This document shows positions 15,027-23,169 of a stretch of 64,000 bases of DNA, piece after piece. The notes under the pieces were generated by a model. The model worked only from the letters and a program-made list of their open reading frames with translations. It was not told the DNA's origin and did not search any database. A program made the translations under genes and the position numbers. The DNA is from Pseudomonas solani. GTDB lineage: Bacteria > Pseudomonadota > Gammaproteobacteria > Pseudomonadales > Pseudomonadaceae. The DNA lies in the NCBI RefSeq assembly GCF_026072635.1, contig NZ_AP023081.1, positions 528,501 to 592,500 of the forward strand. Direction: 5' to 3'. Position 1 is the stretch's first letter. Each line of letters begins with the position of its first letter.

Positions 15027-16730
15027 GGCCTGGGACTCGGCGGCGATGCTCTGCTGGCCGCGTATGCCCTGGTACAGGCACAGCTGGTTGCGGCCGGCGC
15101 GCTTGGCCTGGTACAGCGCGCTGTCGGCGGCATGCAGCAACACATCGGCGCTCTCGCCATCGGCGGGGAAACAGGCCAGGCCCAGGGAGATGGCGATCGG
15201 GCCCAGGGGCTGGCCGCCGTAGCGGATCTGCAGCCGGGTGACCCCGAGGCGTAGGGCCTCGCAGCGCTCCATGGCATCCTCCAGGCTGATTTCCGGCATC
15301 ACCAGGGCGAACTCTTCGCCCCCGTAGCGGCAGGCTAGGTCGCTGGAGCGCACATGCCGCTTCATTTCCAGGGCCAGGTGACGCAGCACCAGGTCCCCCG
15401 CCTCGTGGCCGAAGGTGTCGTTGAAGCGCTTGAAGTGGTCCACATCCAGCAGCACGACGATCACCGGTGACTGCTTGCGGCTGGCGCGCAGCAGTTCGCG
15501 GCGCAGGGTTTCGTCGAGGAAGCGGCGGTTGTGCAGGCCGGTCAGGGCGTCCACCACCGATTGCTGGCGCAGGCTCTCGCGCAGGCTGAGGTTGGCCACC
15601 CCCAGGGATACCTGCTCGGCGAAGGCTTCCGCCAACTCCAGGTCGGCACTGCCGCCGCACAGGGTCATCACCCCCAGCGGCTCCCCCTGGGCCATGAGCG
15701 GCACGCAAAGCGAGCCATTGGCTGCCAACGGGCTTTCGTGCAGGTGCGGGCAGACCAGGTCCTTGTTCACGTCCAGCACCAGATGGCTCTGGCCACGGCG
15801 GATCGCCCAGCAGTCGTCGGGCTCGAACAACTCGACGCTGCCCACCTGCCAGCCACCCCAGTGCCCGGCCTCCTCGAGCACGTCCCGCGAGGGGTGATAG
15901 AGAGAGAGGCAGCCATCGCTCTGGGGGAACAACTGGGCAGCGAAGCGGGTGATGATGCCGAAGCACTCGTCGAACTCGTTCACCGAGTGCAGGGCACCCG
16001 CCATACGGCTCAACAGTGAGATCTGGTGGTTGCGCAGTTCCACGCGCTGCATGCCCAGGCTCAGTTGCTCGCTGAGCAGGTCCTGGGCGAGACGGGCTTC
16101 GCGGCCCGCGCGCAGCATGCGGAAGGTGAAGTGGAAGAGCAGCGCGATCACCAGCAGGTCCAGCAGGGTGACCAGCCCCAGCATCGCCATCCCGACCCAG
16201 CCGCGCCACTCGATCTCCTGCTTGGCCAGCAGCACGCGCTGCTCGACCACGCCCTGCATCTCGCCGAGGCGCAGGCGGATGGCGTCCATGAGTTGCTTGC
16301 CCTTGCCGGTGCTGACCAGGTCGCCGGCGGCGGCCAGACCTTCGCTGCGGCGCAGCTCGATGACCCGGCCAAAGAAGGCGCGCTGCTCGGCGAGCAGCCC
16401 GACCAGCCGTTGCAGGTCATCTAACAGCTCATCGTTCGCCAGCGTCACCTTGAAGCGCGCCATGTCCTTGTCGACATCGCCATAGCCCTGGTAGAGCGGG
16501 GTCAGGTAGTCGTCGCGGCCGGTCAAGGCGAATCCTCGCTGGCCGGTTTCGCCATCCTTGAGGGAGGATAGGAGGTTGCTCAGCTCGCGCCCGGTGTGCT
16601 CGTGCAGCTCCAGCTGACGCTCGGCGTTGCCGACCCAGCGGGTGGTGGCCAGGGGCAGCACGATATTGAGTACCAGCATGCCGATCGCCAGCAGGAATCC
16701 GGCCTGCAGACGAGTCGCCGTCTTCATCAC
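15021..16730 (-). CDS. Diguanylate cyclase: CHASE3, GAF, GGDEF
   Basis: A 569-residue membrane protein. TM1 (about 8-28) and TM2 (about 178-200) bracket a CHASE3 domain with its SLKDGETGQRGFALTG signature. A GAF domain (about 245-375) follows, then a GGDEF domain with intact GGEEF at 470-474 and an inhibitory RxxD site (RSSD, 461-464). All catalytic features for c-di-GMP synthesis are present. CHASE3 domains sense unknown periplasmic signals. The start is GTG (16730) or the next-codon ATG (16727), with GAGG upstream. It is divergent from the yhhN-family gene. Confidence 0.9.
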   Translation of the reverse strand: MMKTATRLQAGFLLAIGMLVLNIVLPLATTRWVGNAERQLELHEHTGRELSNLLSSLKDGETGQRGFALTGRDDYLTPLYQGYGDVDKDMARFKVTLANDELLDDLQRLVGLLAEQRAFFGRVIELRRSEGLAAAGDLVSTGKGKQLMDAIRLRLGEMQGVVEQRVLLAKQEIEWRGWVGMAMLGLVTLLDLLVIALLFHFTFRMLRAGREARLAQDLLSEQLSLGMQRVELRNHQISLLSRMAGALHSVNEFDECFGIITRFAAQLFPQSDGCLSLYHPSRDVLEEAGHWGGWQVGSVELFEPDDCWAIRRGQSHLVLDVNKDLVCPHLHESPLAANGSLCVPLMAQGEPLGVMTLCGGSADLELAEAFAEQVSLGVANLSLRESLRQQSVVDALTGLHNRRFLDETLRRELLRASRKQSPVIVVLLDVDHFKRFNDTFGHEAGDLVLRHLALEMKRHVRSSDLACRYGGEEFALVMPEISLEDAMERCEALRLGVTRLQIRYGGQPLGPIAISLGLACFPADGESADVLLHAADSALYQAKRAGRNQLCLYQGIRGQQSIAAESQAP

Positions 16731-16901
16731 ATCGTTGTCCTCGTGGCGGGGTGCGTTTTCAGTCTAGCGGCGCAATCGGCGACTGCACCTGGCGTTTTGC
16801 GCCTGGAACCCGATCGCGACGATGCGCAGAGTAGCCCAGGGCCGGGAGGCCCGCTGGCAGGCCGCCGCGCGGCCCGGATGGACAACGATGGAGAACCTTG
16901 C

Positions 16902-17543
16902 ATGCAGTGGCTGTTGATCGGGCTGATCGGTGCTGTCGCCTACCTGTACGGCGACGCCGCCGACCTGGATACGCTGTGTTTCTGGACCAAGCCGGTGCCC
17001 ATCCTCGCCCTGCTCGCCTGGCTGCTGCAAAGCGCCCCGCACGGTCTTTATCGACGCTGGGTTACGCTGGGGCTGCTGCTGTGCCTGGCCGGCGACGTAT
17101 TGTTGCAGTGGTCGCCGGACTTCTTCGTCTTCGGCCTGGGCGCCTTCCTCCTCGGCCACCTGGCCTATATCGGTGCCTACCTGGCGGATACCCGGCGCCT
17201 GGCACCCCTGGCTCTGCTGGCGGCGGCGCTGTTCGGCATCGGCATGTTCGCGGTGCTGGCCAGCGGCGGCCTCGGTGACCTGCTGGTGCCGGTGGCGCTC
17301 TATGCGCTGACCATCAGCACCATGCTCTGGCGCGCCCTCGCCCGCCTCGGTGCAAGCGAACCGGGCCGGCGCTCGGTGCAGGTCGCGGCCGCCGGAGCGC
17401 TGTGCTTCGTGGTGTCCGACAGCCTGCTGGGGGTCAACCGCTTCGTCGCGCCCTTCGAGATGGCGGGGTTGGCCATCATGCTCACCTACTGGCTTGGGCA
17501 GCTGGGCATAGTCGCATCGGCGGTGCTGCACGGGCGACGCTGA
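16902..17543 (+). CDS. YhhN/TMEM86 family membrane protein (lysoplasmalogenase-like)
   Basis: A 213-residue, strongly hydrophobic protein with about eight predicted membrane segments. The family pattern FWTKPVPILALLAW in TM2, LCLAGDVLLQWSPDFFVFGLGAFLLGH and a late VVSDSLLGVNRF segment match YhhN/TMEM86. Animal TMEM86B hydrolyses the vinyl ether bond of lysoplasmalogens; the bacterial substrate is largely unknown. The ATG at 16902 is preceded by GGAG at good spacing. It precedes cmoA by 84 nt. Confidence 0.85.
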   Translation: MQWLLIGLIGAVAYLYGDAADLDTLCFWTKPVPILALLAWLLQSAPHGLYRRWVTLGLLLCLAGDVLLQWSPDFFVFGLGAFLLGHLAYIGAYLADTRRLAPLALLAAALFGIGMFAVLASGGLGDLLVPVALYALTISTMLWRALARLGASEPGRRSVQVAAAGALCFVVSDSLLGVNRFVAPFEMAGLAIMLTYWLGQLGIVASAVLHGRR

Positions 17544-17627
17544 TTTTCGACCGATCGGCACGCCGGGATTCTGGCCGGGCGCGGTCTTGGCTAGAATGCC
17601 GGCCTTTCCAACAGCTGGTACCGGCCC

Positions 17628-18371
17628 GTGAAGCACAACCCCGACCGCATCTATGCCACGCCCCAGGCTCAAGTCTCCGACTTCGCGTTCAACGAGGACG
17701 TGGTCAAGGTGTTCCCGGACATGATCAAGCGCTCGGTGCCGGGCTACCCGACCATCGTCGAGAACATCGGCGTACTGGCCGCCCGCTTCGCCCAGCCCAA
17801 TACCCGCCTGTATGACCTGGGTGCCTCCCTCGGCGCGGTGACCCAGGCCCTGCGCCGCCATGTGCGCACCGATGGCTGCCGGGTGCTGGCTGTGGATAAC
17901 TCCGCCGCGATGGTAGAACGCTGCCGCGAGTACCTGCACGCCCAGGATTCCATGTACCAGGAACTGCTGCCGGTGGAGGTGCTGGAGGCGGATATCCTCG
18001 CCCTGGAATTCCAGCCGACCTCGCTGGTGGCGATGAACTTCACCCTGCAGTTCGTCGCCCGCGAGGAACGCCAGCCCCTGCTGGCGCGCATCCATCAGGC
18101 GTTGCTGCCGGGTGGTGCATTGATTCTTTCGGAGAAGCTGCGCTTCACCGATGCCGCGGAGCATGAGCTGCTCACCGACCTGCACATCGACTTCAAGCGC
18201 GCCAACGGCTACAGCGAACTGGAGATTGCCCAGAAACGCAGCGCCCTGGAAAACGTGATGCGCCCCGACAGCCTGGAGGAACACCGCGAGCGCCTGCTGG
18301 CGGCCGGCTTCTCCCGCGTGGTGCCCTGGTTCCAGTGCCTCAACTTCGCCTCGCTGATCGCCCTGCCATGA
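17628..18371 (+). CDS. cmoA: Carboxy-S-adenosyl-L-methionine synthase CmoA
   Basis: A 247-residue class I SAM-dependent enzyme. The segments FNEDVVKVFPDMIKRSVPGY, YDLGASLGAVTQAL (SAM site) and FTLQFV are CmoA signatures. It converts SAM plus prephenate to carboxy-SAM, the donor that CmoB uses to make 5-carboxymethoxyuridine at tRNA position 34. The start is GTG with no clear Shine-Dalgarno. The SAM loop has Ala where E. coli CmoA has Cys (DLGCSLG), a mild difference. It overlaps cmoB by 4 nt (ATGA). Confidence 0.93.
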   Translation: MKHNPDRIYATPQAQVSDFAFNEDVVKVFPDMIKRSVPGYPTIVENIGVLAARFAQPNTRLYDLGASLGAVTQALRRHVRTDGCRVLAVDNSAAMVERCREYLHAQDSMYQELLPVEVLEADILALEFQPTSLVAMNFTLQFVAREERQPLLARIHQALLPGGALILSEKLRFTDAAEHELLTDLHIDFKRANGYSELEIAQKRSALENVMRPDSLEEHRERLLAAGFSRVVPWFQCLNFASLIALP

Positions 18372-19336
18372 TCCGTACCCTCGATCTCGACGCCCTGCAG
18401 CAAACGCTCATGGGCACCCCGCTGCAGGATTGGGCCGCCGACCTGCCCGGCCAACTCGACGCCAAGCTGGCCATCGGTCACGGCGACCTTCAGCGCTGGG
18501 GCGCGTCGGTGGACGCCCTGCCGCCGATCACGCCAACCCGCGTGGAACTGGCACAACGCTTCGCCCTCGACGGCGATTGCGACGAAGCCACCCGCGCCCT
18601 GCTCAAGGATGCGCTGATGGGGCTGATCCCCTGGCGCAAGGGGCCCTTCGAGCTGTTCGGCGTGCATGTCGACACCGAGTGGCGCTCCGATTGGAAATGG
18701 TCCCGGGTCTCGCCGCACCTCGACCTGCGCGGCAAGCGCGTGCTGGATGTCGGCTGCGGCAACGGCTACTACCAGTGGCGCATGCTCGGCGCCGGTGCCG
18801 GCAGCGTGGTGGGCATCGACCCGAACTGGCTGTTCTTCTGCCAATTCCTGGCCATGAAGCGCTACCTGCCAGAGCTCCCCGCCTGGCACCTGCCCCTGGC
18901 CCTGGAAGAGCTGCCGGCGAAGCTGGAAGGCTTCGACACGGTGTTTTCCATGGGCGTGCTCTACCACCGCCGCTCGCCCATCGACCACCTGTTCGACCTC
19001 AAGGACTGCCTGCTGCGCGGCGGTGAGCTGGTGCTGGAAACCCTGGTAGTGGAAGGCGACGCCCAGCAGGTGCTGGTGCCCGAAGACCGCTACGCGCAGA
19101 TGCGCAACGTGTGGTTCCTGCCGTCGGTTCCGGCGCTGGAGTTGTGGCTGCGCCGCGCCGGTTTCGTCGACGTGCGCTGTGTGGACGTCAGCGTCACCAG
19201 CATCGAGGAGCAGCGCAGTACCGAGTGGATGCGCTACCAGTCCCTGCCCGAATTCCTCGACCCGGCCGACCACAGCCGCACCATCGAAGGCCTCCCCGCC
19301 CCGGCTCGAGCGGTGATGGTGGCGCGCAAGCCGTAG
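18368..19336 (+). CDS. cmoB: tRNA U34 carboxymethyltransferase CmoB
   Basis: A 322-residue methyltransferase-fold enzyme with LDVGCGNGYYQWRMLGAGA as its SAM-type site and a SMGVLYHRRSPIDHL segment typical of CmoB. It transfers the carboxymethyl group of carboxy-SAM to 5-hydroxyuridine at position 34 of several tRNAs, widening wobble decoding. The ATG at 18368 overlaps the cmoA stop (ATGA), so the pair is translationally coupled. The stop codon TAG at 19334-19336 shares its last base with the first unit of the 19-copy heptamer array, so loss of this stop would add a repeated AGSWKLE tail. Confidence 0.94.
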   Translation: MIRTLDLDALQQTLMGTPLQDWAADLPGQLDAKLAIGHGDLQRWGASVDALPPITPTRVELAQRFALDGDCDEATRALLKDALMGLIPWRKGPFELFGVHVDTEWRSDWKWSRVSPHLDLRGKRVLDVGCGNGYYQWRMLGAGAGSVVGIDPNWLFFCQFLAMKRYLPELPAWHLPLALEELPAKLEGFDTVFSMGVLYHRRSPIDHLFDLKDCLLRGGELVLETLVVEGDAQQVLVPEDRYAQMRNVWFLPSVPALELWLRRAGFVDVRCVDVSVTSIEEQRSTEWMRYQSLPEFLDPADHSRTIEGLPAPARAVMVARKP

Positions 19337-19468
19337 CTGGAAGCTGGAAGCTGGAAGCTGGAAGCTGGAAGCTGGAAGCTGGAAGCTGGAAGCTGGAAGC
19401 TGGAAGCTGGAAGCTGGAAGCTGGAAGCTGGAAGCTGGAAGCTGGAAGCTGGAAGCTGGAAGCTGGAA
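19336..19468. repeat. Heptanucleotide tandem array, (GCTGGAA) x 19
   Basis: Exactly 19 perfect copies of GCTGGAA (133 bp), starting at the last base of the cmoB stop codon. Seven is not a multiple of three, so all frames cycle through the same seven codons (AGSWKLE forward, FQLPASS reverse), with no stop in any of the six frames. It is a classic slippage-prone simple repeat. It lies between convergent cmoB and pdxJ. Confidence 0.97.
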
Positions 19469-19656
19469 GAGCCTGGGGGATCGGCGGAAGCTGTCAACCC
19501 CCGGGCTTATTTTTTCGCACTCCGAACGTAGCCCGGGCTTCAGACCGGGAAAGCCCGGCACCGGCTCGAGCGAATGGTGGACCACGCTTCACCGGTCCAC
19601 CATTCGGAGTCATGTCGAACCCCGGCCCCGTGCCCCCACACACGACACTTCAAGCT
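19469..19656. other. Remainder of cmoB-pdxJ intergenic region
   Basis: No gene seen. It contains GCCCGGGCTT-type GC-rich palindromic stretches (19500-19560), the hairpin at 19571-19606, and two GCTTGAA-type heptamers that run into the pdxJ stop codon. Confidence 0.65.
19571..19606. repeat. Perfect 13-bp hairpin
   Basis: CGAATGGTGGACC and GGTCCACCATTCG pair perfectly around a 10-base loop. It sits between two convergent genes. Without a T-run it is probably an intergenic palindrome rather than a classical terminator, though it could protect or end transcripts. Confidence 0.65.
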
Positions 19657-19661
19657 TCAAG
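19648..19661 (-). repeat. Two GCTTGAA-type heptamers at the pdxJ 3' end
   Basis: On the minus strand CTTGAAGCTTGAAG. The pdxJ TGA stop lies inside the first unit. The heptamer differs by one base from the GCTGGAA array at 19336-19468. Confidence 0.7.
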
Positions 19662-20406
19662 CTCGTGACGCTTGCGCCCCCTGGATCAGCTGTTTCATCT
19701 CGATCACCGCCTGCTTGAAACCAACAAACAGCGCATGGGCCACCAGGGCGTGACCGATATTCAGCTCATTGATGCCGGGGATGGCGGCTACCGGTTCGAC
19801 GTTGTGGTAGTGCAGGCCGTGGCCGGCGTTGACCACCAGGCCGAGCTTCAAGCCCAGGGCGACGCCTTCGCGGATGCGCTGCAGCTCGTGGGCGGCTTCT
19901 TCCGGGGTGTGGGCGTCGGCGTAGCGGCCGGTGTGCAGTTCGATGGCGGGGGCGCCGACGCGGTGGGAGGCTTCGATCTGCGCCGGGTCGGCATCGATGA
20001 ACAGGGAGACTTCACTGCCCAGACGCGCCAGGCGCTCGACCGCAGCTTTGATGCGGGCTTCCTGGCCGGCGACGTCGAGGCCGCCTTCGGTGGTCAGTTC
20101 CTGGCGGGTTTCCGGTACCAGGCAGACATGCTCGGGGCGGATCTCCTCGGCGAAGGCGAGCATCTCCTCGGTGACACCCATCTCGAAGTTCATGCGCGTC
20201 TGCATGACCTCCTTGAGCACGCGCACGTCACGCTCCTGGATGTGCCGGCGGTCCTCGCGCAGGTGCACGGTGATGCCGTCGGCGCCGGCTTCCTCGGCGT
20301 CCAGCGCGGCCTTGACCGGGTCCGGGTAGCGGGTGCCACGGGCCTGGCGCAGGGTGGCGACGTGGTCGATGTTGACGCCGAGCAGAACACGGTTGGCTTC
20401 AGTCAC
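19657..20406 (-). CDS. pdxJ: Pyridoxine 5'-phosphate synthase PdxJ
   Basis: A 249-residue TIM-barrel enzyme: LGVNIDHVATLRQARGTRYP at the N-terminus, GADGITVHLREDRRHI, then ELHTGRYA and GINELNIGHALVAHALF. It condenses 1-deoxyxylulose 5-phosphate with 3-amino-2-oxopropyl phosphate to give pyridoxine 5'-phosphate, the vitamin B6 precursor. The start is GTG at 20406 and overlaps the recO stop by 8 nt. It is the last gene of the DUF4845-rnc-era-recO-pdxJ unit, a conserved order. Its stop codon lies in a heptamer repeat. Confidence 0.96.
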   Translation of the reverse strand: MTEANRVLLGVNIDHVATLRQARGTRYPDPVKAALDAEEAGADGITVHLREDRRHIQERDVRVLKEVMQTRMNFEMGVTEEMLAFAEEIRPEHVCLVPETRQELTTEGGLDVAGQEARIKAAVERLARLGSEVSLFIDADPAQIEASHRVGAPAIELHTGRYADAHTPEEAAHELQRIREGVALGLKLGLVVNAGHGLHYHNVEPVAAIPGINELNIGHALVAHALFVGFKQAVIEMKQLIQGAQASRA

Positions 20407-21097
20407 GGGAGGGTTCCTTGAGTGTCATGAAGAGTTCGCGGCTGGCCAGGGGCCTGCCGCCGAGATGGGGCGCCAGGGCCTGGCGCATCAGGCGCTTGGC
20501 CGCAGCAAGGGCACCGGGCGCGCTCCAGTCGGCATCGGCCAGGGCCAGCAGTTCGGCGCCCTGGAACAGGCCCGGCTGCAGTTGGCCAACGGGCTCGAGG
20601 CCGGCATCGGGCAACAGGCGGTAGATGCCGCTGGCGGCGATGGGCGTGCCGTGGAGGTCGATGTCCAGGGCAAAACCATAGCCCAGCTCGTCCAGCAGGC
20701 GCCATTCGAAAGCGCGTAGCAGCGGCTCCAGCGGACGGCCGCCGGCCAGGGCCTGGAGGGTGGCGGCGTAATGCTCGAACAGCGCGGGGTGCGGCGCTTC
20801 GGCCGGCAGCAGGCGGATGGTCAGTTCATTGAGGTAGAGGCCGCTGAACAGCGCCTCACCGGTGAGGAAGTGGGGGATGCCGGCGCTTTCCAGGCGCCCC
20901 ACGTTCTTCAGCTCACCACGGCCGCGGAATTCGGCCTCCAGCGGCACGAAGGGCCGGACCAAAGTACCGGCCTTGCCCCGCGCACCCCGCATGACGGCGC
21001 GAAGCCGCCCTTCCGGGGTGAGGAAATCCACCAGCGCGCTGCTTTCGCGGTAGGCCCTGCTGTGCAGTACGAAGGCCGGTTGCGCACTGGTCTGCAT
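20399..21097 (-). CDS. recO: DNA repair protein RecO
   Basis: A 232-residue protein with the RecO N-terminal OB fold (AFVLHSRAYRESSALVDFLT, then RLRAVMRGARGKAG) and the helical C-terminal domain with YLNELTIRLL and FEWRLLDELGYG. It helps load RecA onto SSB-coated single-stranded DNA in the RecFOR pathway. It starts 3 nt after the era stop and overlaps pdxJ by 8 nt, so it is translationally coupled within the operon. As in many gamma-proteobacteria, the Cys4 zinc cluster of other RecO proteins is absent. Confidence 0.95.
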   Translation of the reverse strand: MQTSAQPAFVLHSRAYRESSALVDFLTPEGRLRAVMRGARGKAGTLVRPFVPLEAEFRGRGELKNVGRLESAGIPHFLTGEALFSGLYLNELTIRLLPAEAPHPALFEHYAATLQALAGGRPLEPLLRAFEWRLLDELGYGFALDIDLHGTPIAASGIYRLLPDAGLEPVGQLQPGLFQGAELLALADADWSAPGALAAAKRLMRQALAPHLGGRPLASRELFMTLKEPSRD

Positions 21098-21100
21098 CGG

Positions 21101-22003
21101 TTACTGGTCGTTGTAGCCCAGGGAGCGCAGGGCGCGCTCGTCGTCGGACCAGCCACCCTTCACCTTGACCCAGAGGTTGAGCATGACCTTGGAGTCGAAC
21201 AGCACCTCCATGTCCTTGCGGGCTTCCTGGCCGATGCGCTTGATGCGCTCGCCACCGTCGCCAATGATGATTTTCTTCTGCCCGTCGCGCTCCACCAGGA
21301 TCAGCGCATGGATATGGAGGATGCGGCCTTCCTGCTTGAACTCCTCGATCTCGACGGTGATCTGGTAGGGCAGTTCGGCACCGAGCTGGCGCATGATCTT
21401 CTCGCGCACCAGCTCGGCAGCGAGGAAACGGCTGCTGCGGTCGGTGATCTGGTCTTCCGGGAAGAAGTGCTCGCCCTCGGGCAGGCGTTCGGCGACCAGG
21501 CGCTCCAGGGTGTCGAGGTTGTGCCCCTGCTGGGCGGAGATCGGCACCACTTCGGCCTTGGGCAGCTGCTCCTGGAGCCAGGCCAGGTGCGGCATCAGGT
21601 CGGCCTTGTCGTCCAGGCGGTCGGTCTTGTTGATGGCCAGGATCACCGGGCCCTGGACGTACTGGACGCGCTCGAGCACCAGTTGGTCCTCGTCGGTCCA
21701 GCGGTTGCGGTCGACCACGAAGATCACCACGTCGACATCCTTGAGGGCGGCCGAGGCGGTCTTGTTCATGTAGCGGTTGAGCGCTTTCTCGTTGTTCTTG
21801 TGCAGGCCGGGGGTATCGACATAGACGGCCTGGACATCACCCTCGGTCTTGATGCCGAGCATGTTGTGGCGGGTGGTCTGCGGCTTGCGCGAGGTGATCG
21901 CCAGCTTCTGCCCGAGGATGTGGTTGAGCAGCGTCGACTTGCCCACGTTGGGGCGACCGACGATGGCGACATAGCCACAGCGCTGGGTATTGGTATCAGT
22001 CAT
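21101..22003 (-). CDS. era: GTPase Era
   Basis: A 300-residue protein: GTPase domain with P-loop GRPNVGKS at 16-23, DTPGLH (G3) and NKTDRL (G4), followed by a C-terminal KH RNA-binding domain containing IIGDGGERIKRIGQEARKDM. Era binds the 3' end of 16S rRNA and acts in 30S subunit assembly. The gene overlaps rnc by 8 nt, the usual rnc-era coupling. Confidence 0.97.
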   Translation of the reverse strand: MTDTNTQRCGYVAIVGRPNVGKSTLLNHILGQKLAITSRKPQTTRHNMLGIKTEGDVQAVYVDTPGLHKNNEKALNRYMNKTASAALKDVDVVIFVVDRNRWTDEDQLVLERVQYVQGPVILAINKTDRLDDKADLMPHLAWLQEQLPKAEVVPISAQQGHNLDTLERLVAERLPEGEHFFPEDQITDRSSRFLAAELVREKIMRQLGAELPYQITVEIEEFKQEGRILHIHALILVERDGQKKIIIGDGGERIKRIGQEARKDMEVLFDSKVMLNLWVKVKGGWSDDERALRSLGYNDQ

Positions 22004-22685
22004 GGCCGTTCTCCACGCCCAAGGCCACCAGTGCTGCTGCCGCCGCTACCTGTTCGGCAATGCGTCGGCTGGCACCCTGGCCACGGGTCTTGTCATTCAG
22101 CAGGGCGATCTCGCACTCGACGAAGAAGGTGCGGCAATGGGGTTCGCCCTGGATATCCACCACTTCATAGCGGGGCAGTTCGCAGGCCCGCGACTGGAGG
22201 AATTCCTGCAGGCGGGTTTTCGGGTCCTTGTTGGTATCGACCAGGGTCAGGCCTTCCAGCTCGTTGTGCAGCCAGGCGAGGACGCGTTCACGGGCGCGCT
22301 CCATGCCGGCATCGAGATAGATGGCACCGATCAGCGCTTCCAGCGCATCGGCCAGGATCGACTCGCGGCGGAAACCGCCGCTTTTCAGCTCACCGGAGCC
22401 CAGGCGCAGGTACTCGCCCAGCTCGAAACCACGGGCCAGCAGGGCCAGGGTCTCACCCTTGACCAGGCGAGCACGCAGGCGTGACAGCTGACCTTCGCGG
22501 GCCTGGGGAAAACGCTCGTAGAGCGCCTCGCCGGCAACGAAGTTGAGAATGGCATCACCGAGGAACTCCAGGCGTTCGTTGTTGCGCCCGGCGAAACTGC
22601 GGTGGGTCAGGGCCAGGGTCATCAGACCCTGGTCCTGGAAGGTGTGGCCGAGCTGACGCTCGAGACGGCTAAGGGATACGCTCAC
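21996..22685 (-). CDS. rnc: Ribonuclease III
   Basis: A 229-residue protein with the RNase III signature NERLEFLGDAIL (acidic catalytic residues, about 36-47), a second catalytic segment ADALEALIGAIYLD, and a C-terminal double-stranded RNA-binding domain (about 155-225). It processes rRNA precursors and structured mRNAs. The start is GTG at 22685, overlapping the DUF4845 stop by 4 nt (GTGA). Confidence 0.96.
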   Translation of the reverse strand: MSVSLSRLERQLGHTFQDQGLMTLALTHRSFAGRNNERLEFLGDAILNFVAGEALYERFPQAREGQLSRLRARLVKGETLALLARGFELGEYLRLGSGELKSGGFRRESILADALEALIGAIYLDAGMERARERVLAWLHNELEGLTLVDTNKDPKTRLQEFLQSRACELPRYEVVDIQGEPHCRTFFVECEIALLNDKTRGQGASRRIAEQVAAAAALVALGVENGHD

Positions 22686-23059
22686 GGGACCCGCACACGG
22701 AATTCTTTGTCGAAGTGCACCACCAGATCGAGGTTCTCGATCAGCGGCTCGCGTTTTTCGTATTTCAGCGTGGCATAGAAGTCGTTGTTCTCGACCTTCA
22801 CCTGCAGGGCCTTCTCCAGGTCGATATCACGGATACCGTTGACCATCATGCCTTTACGCACGTAATCCTGGAAATCTCGTGGAGTGGAGATGTTCTGGCC
22901 CTTCTCGTTCTCGACCGCCTTGATCATTTTCTCGATCGCGTAGTAATCCATGTAGTGCGGAACGATCTTGAAGGCCGTGCTGGCGAGGAAGGCGACGACG
23001 GCCAGGACAACCAGCCAGCCCAGTATCGACAAGCCCCTCTGCGAGTGCGCAAACGTCAT
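22682..23059 (-). CDS. DUF4845 domain membrane protein
   Basis: A 125-residue protein with one N-terminal membrane segment (GLSILGWLVVLAVVAFLASTAF) and a soluble periplasmic domain (DYYAIEKMIKAVENEKG...). DUF4845 proteins are pilin-like small proteins that regularly sit between lepB and rnc in Pseudomonas; function unknown. It overlaps rnc by 4 nt. It is separated from lepB by 110 nt that contain a hairpin, so it may have its own promoter. Confidence 0.88.
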   Translation of the reverse strand: MTFAHSQRGLSILGWLVVLAVVAFLASTAFKIVPHYMDYYAIEKMIKAVENEKGQNISTPRDFQDYVRKGMMVNGIRDIDLEKALQVKVENNDFYATLKYEKREPLIENLDLVVHFDKEFRVRVP

Positions 23060-23123
23060 GATGACCTCAATGTCAGTGGTGTTGTGTGAGCCGGATGGCC
23101 CCCTGCAAGACTATATATAGCGG

Positions 23124-23148
23124 GCGGCGCTGCATTGAACAGCGCCGC
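23124..23148. repeat. Hairpin between lepB and DUF4845
   Basis: GCGGCGCTG and CAGCGCCGC form a perfect 9-bp stem with loop CATTGAA. A TATATATA stretch follows on the minus strand (23112-23119) and could serve as a -10 element for the DUF4845-rnc operon. Attenuator or processing stem are both possible. Confidence 0.5.
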
Positions 23149-23169
23149 AAAAGCGAAAGTCGGGGGCCG

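Noticed and set aside
19336..19468. CRISPR array
   Set aside because: The units are 7 bp and contiguous, with no spacers and no cas genes nearby.
19234..19668. Open frames with AGSWKLE or FQLPASS repeats across the heptamer array
   Set aside because: A stop-free heptamer gives open frames on both strands in all phases. No start signal or flanking homology supports a protein.
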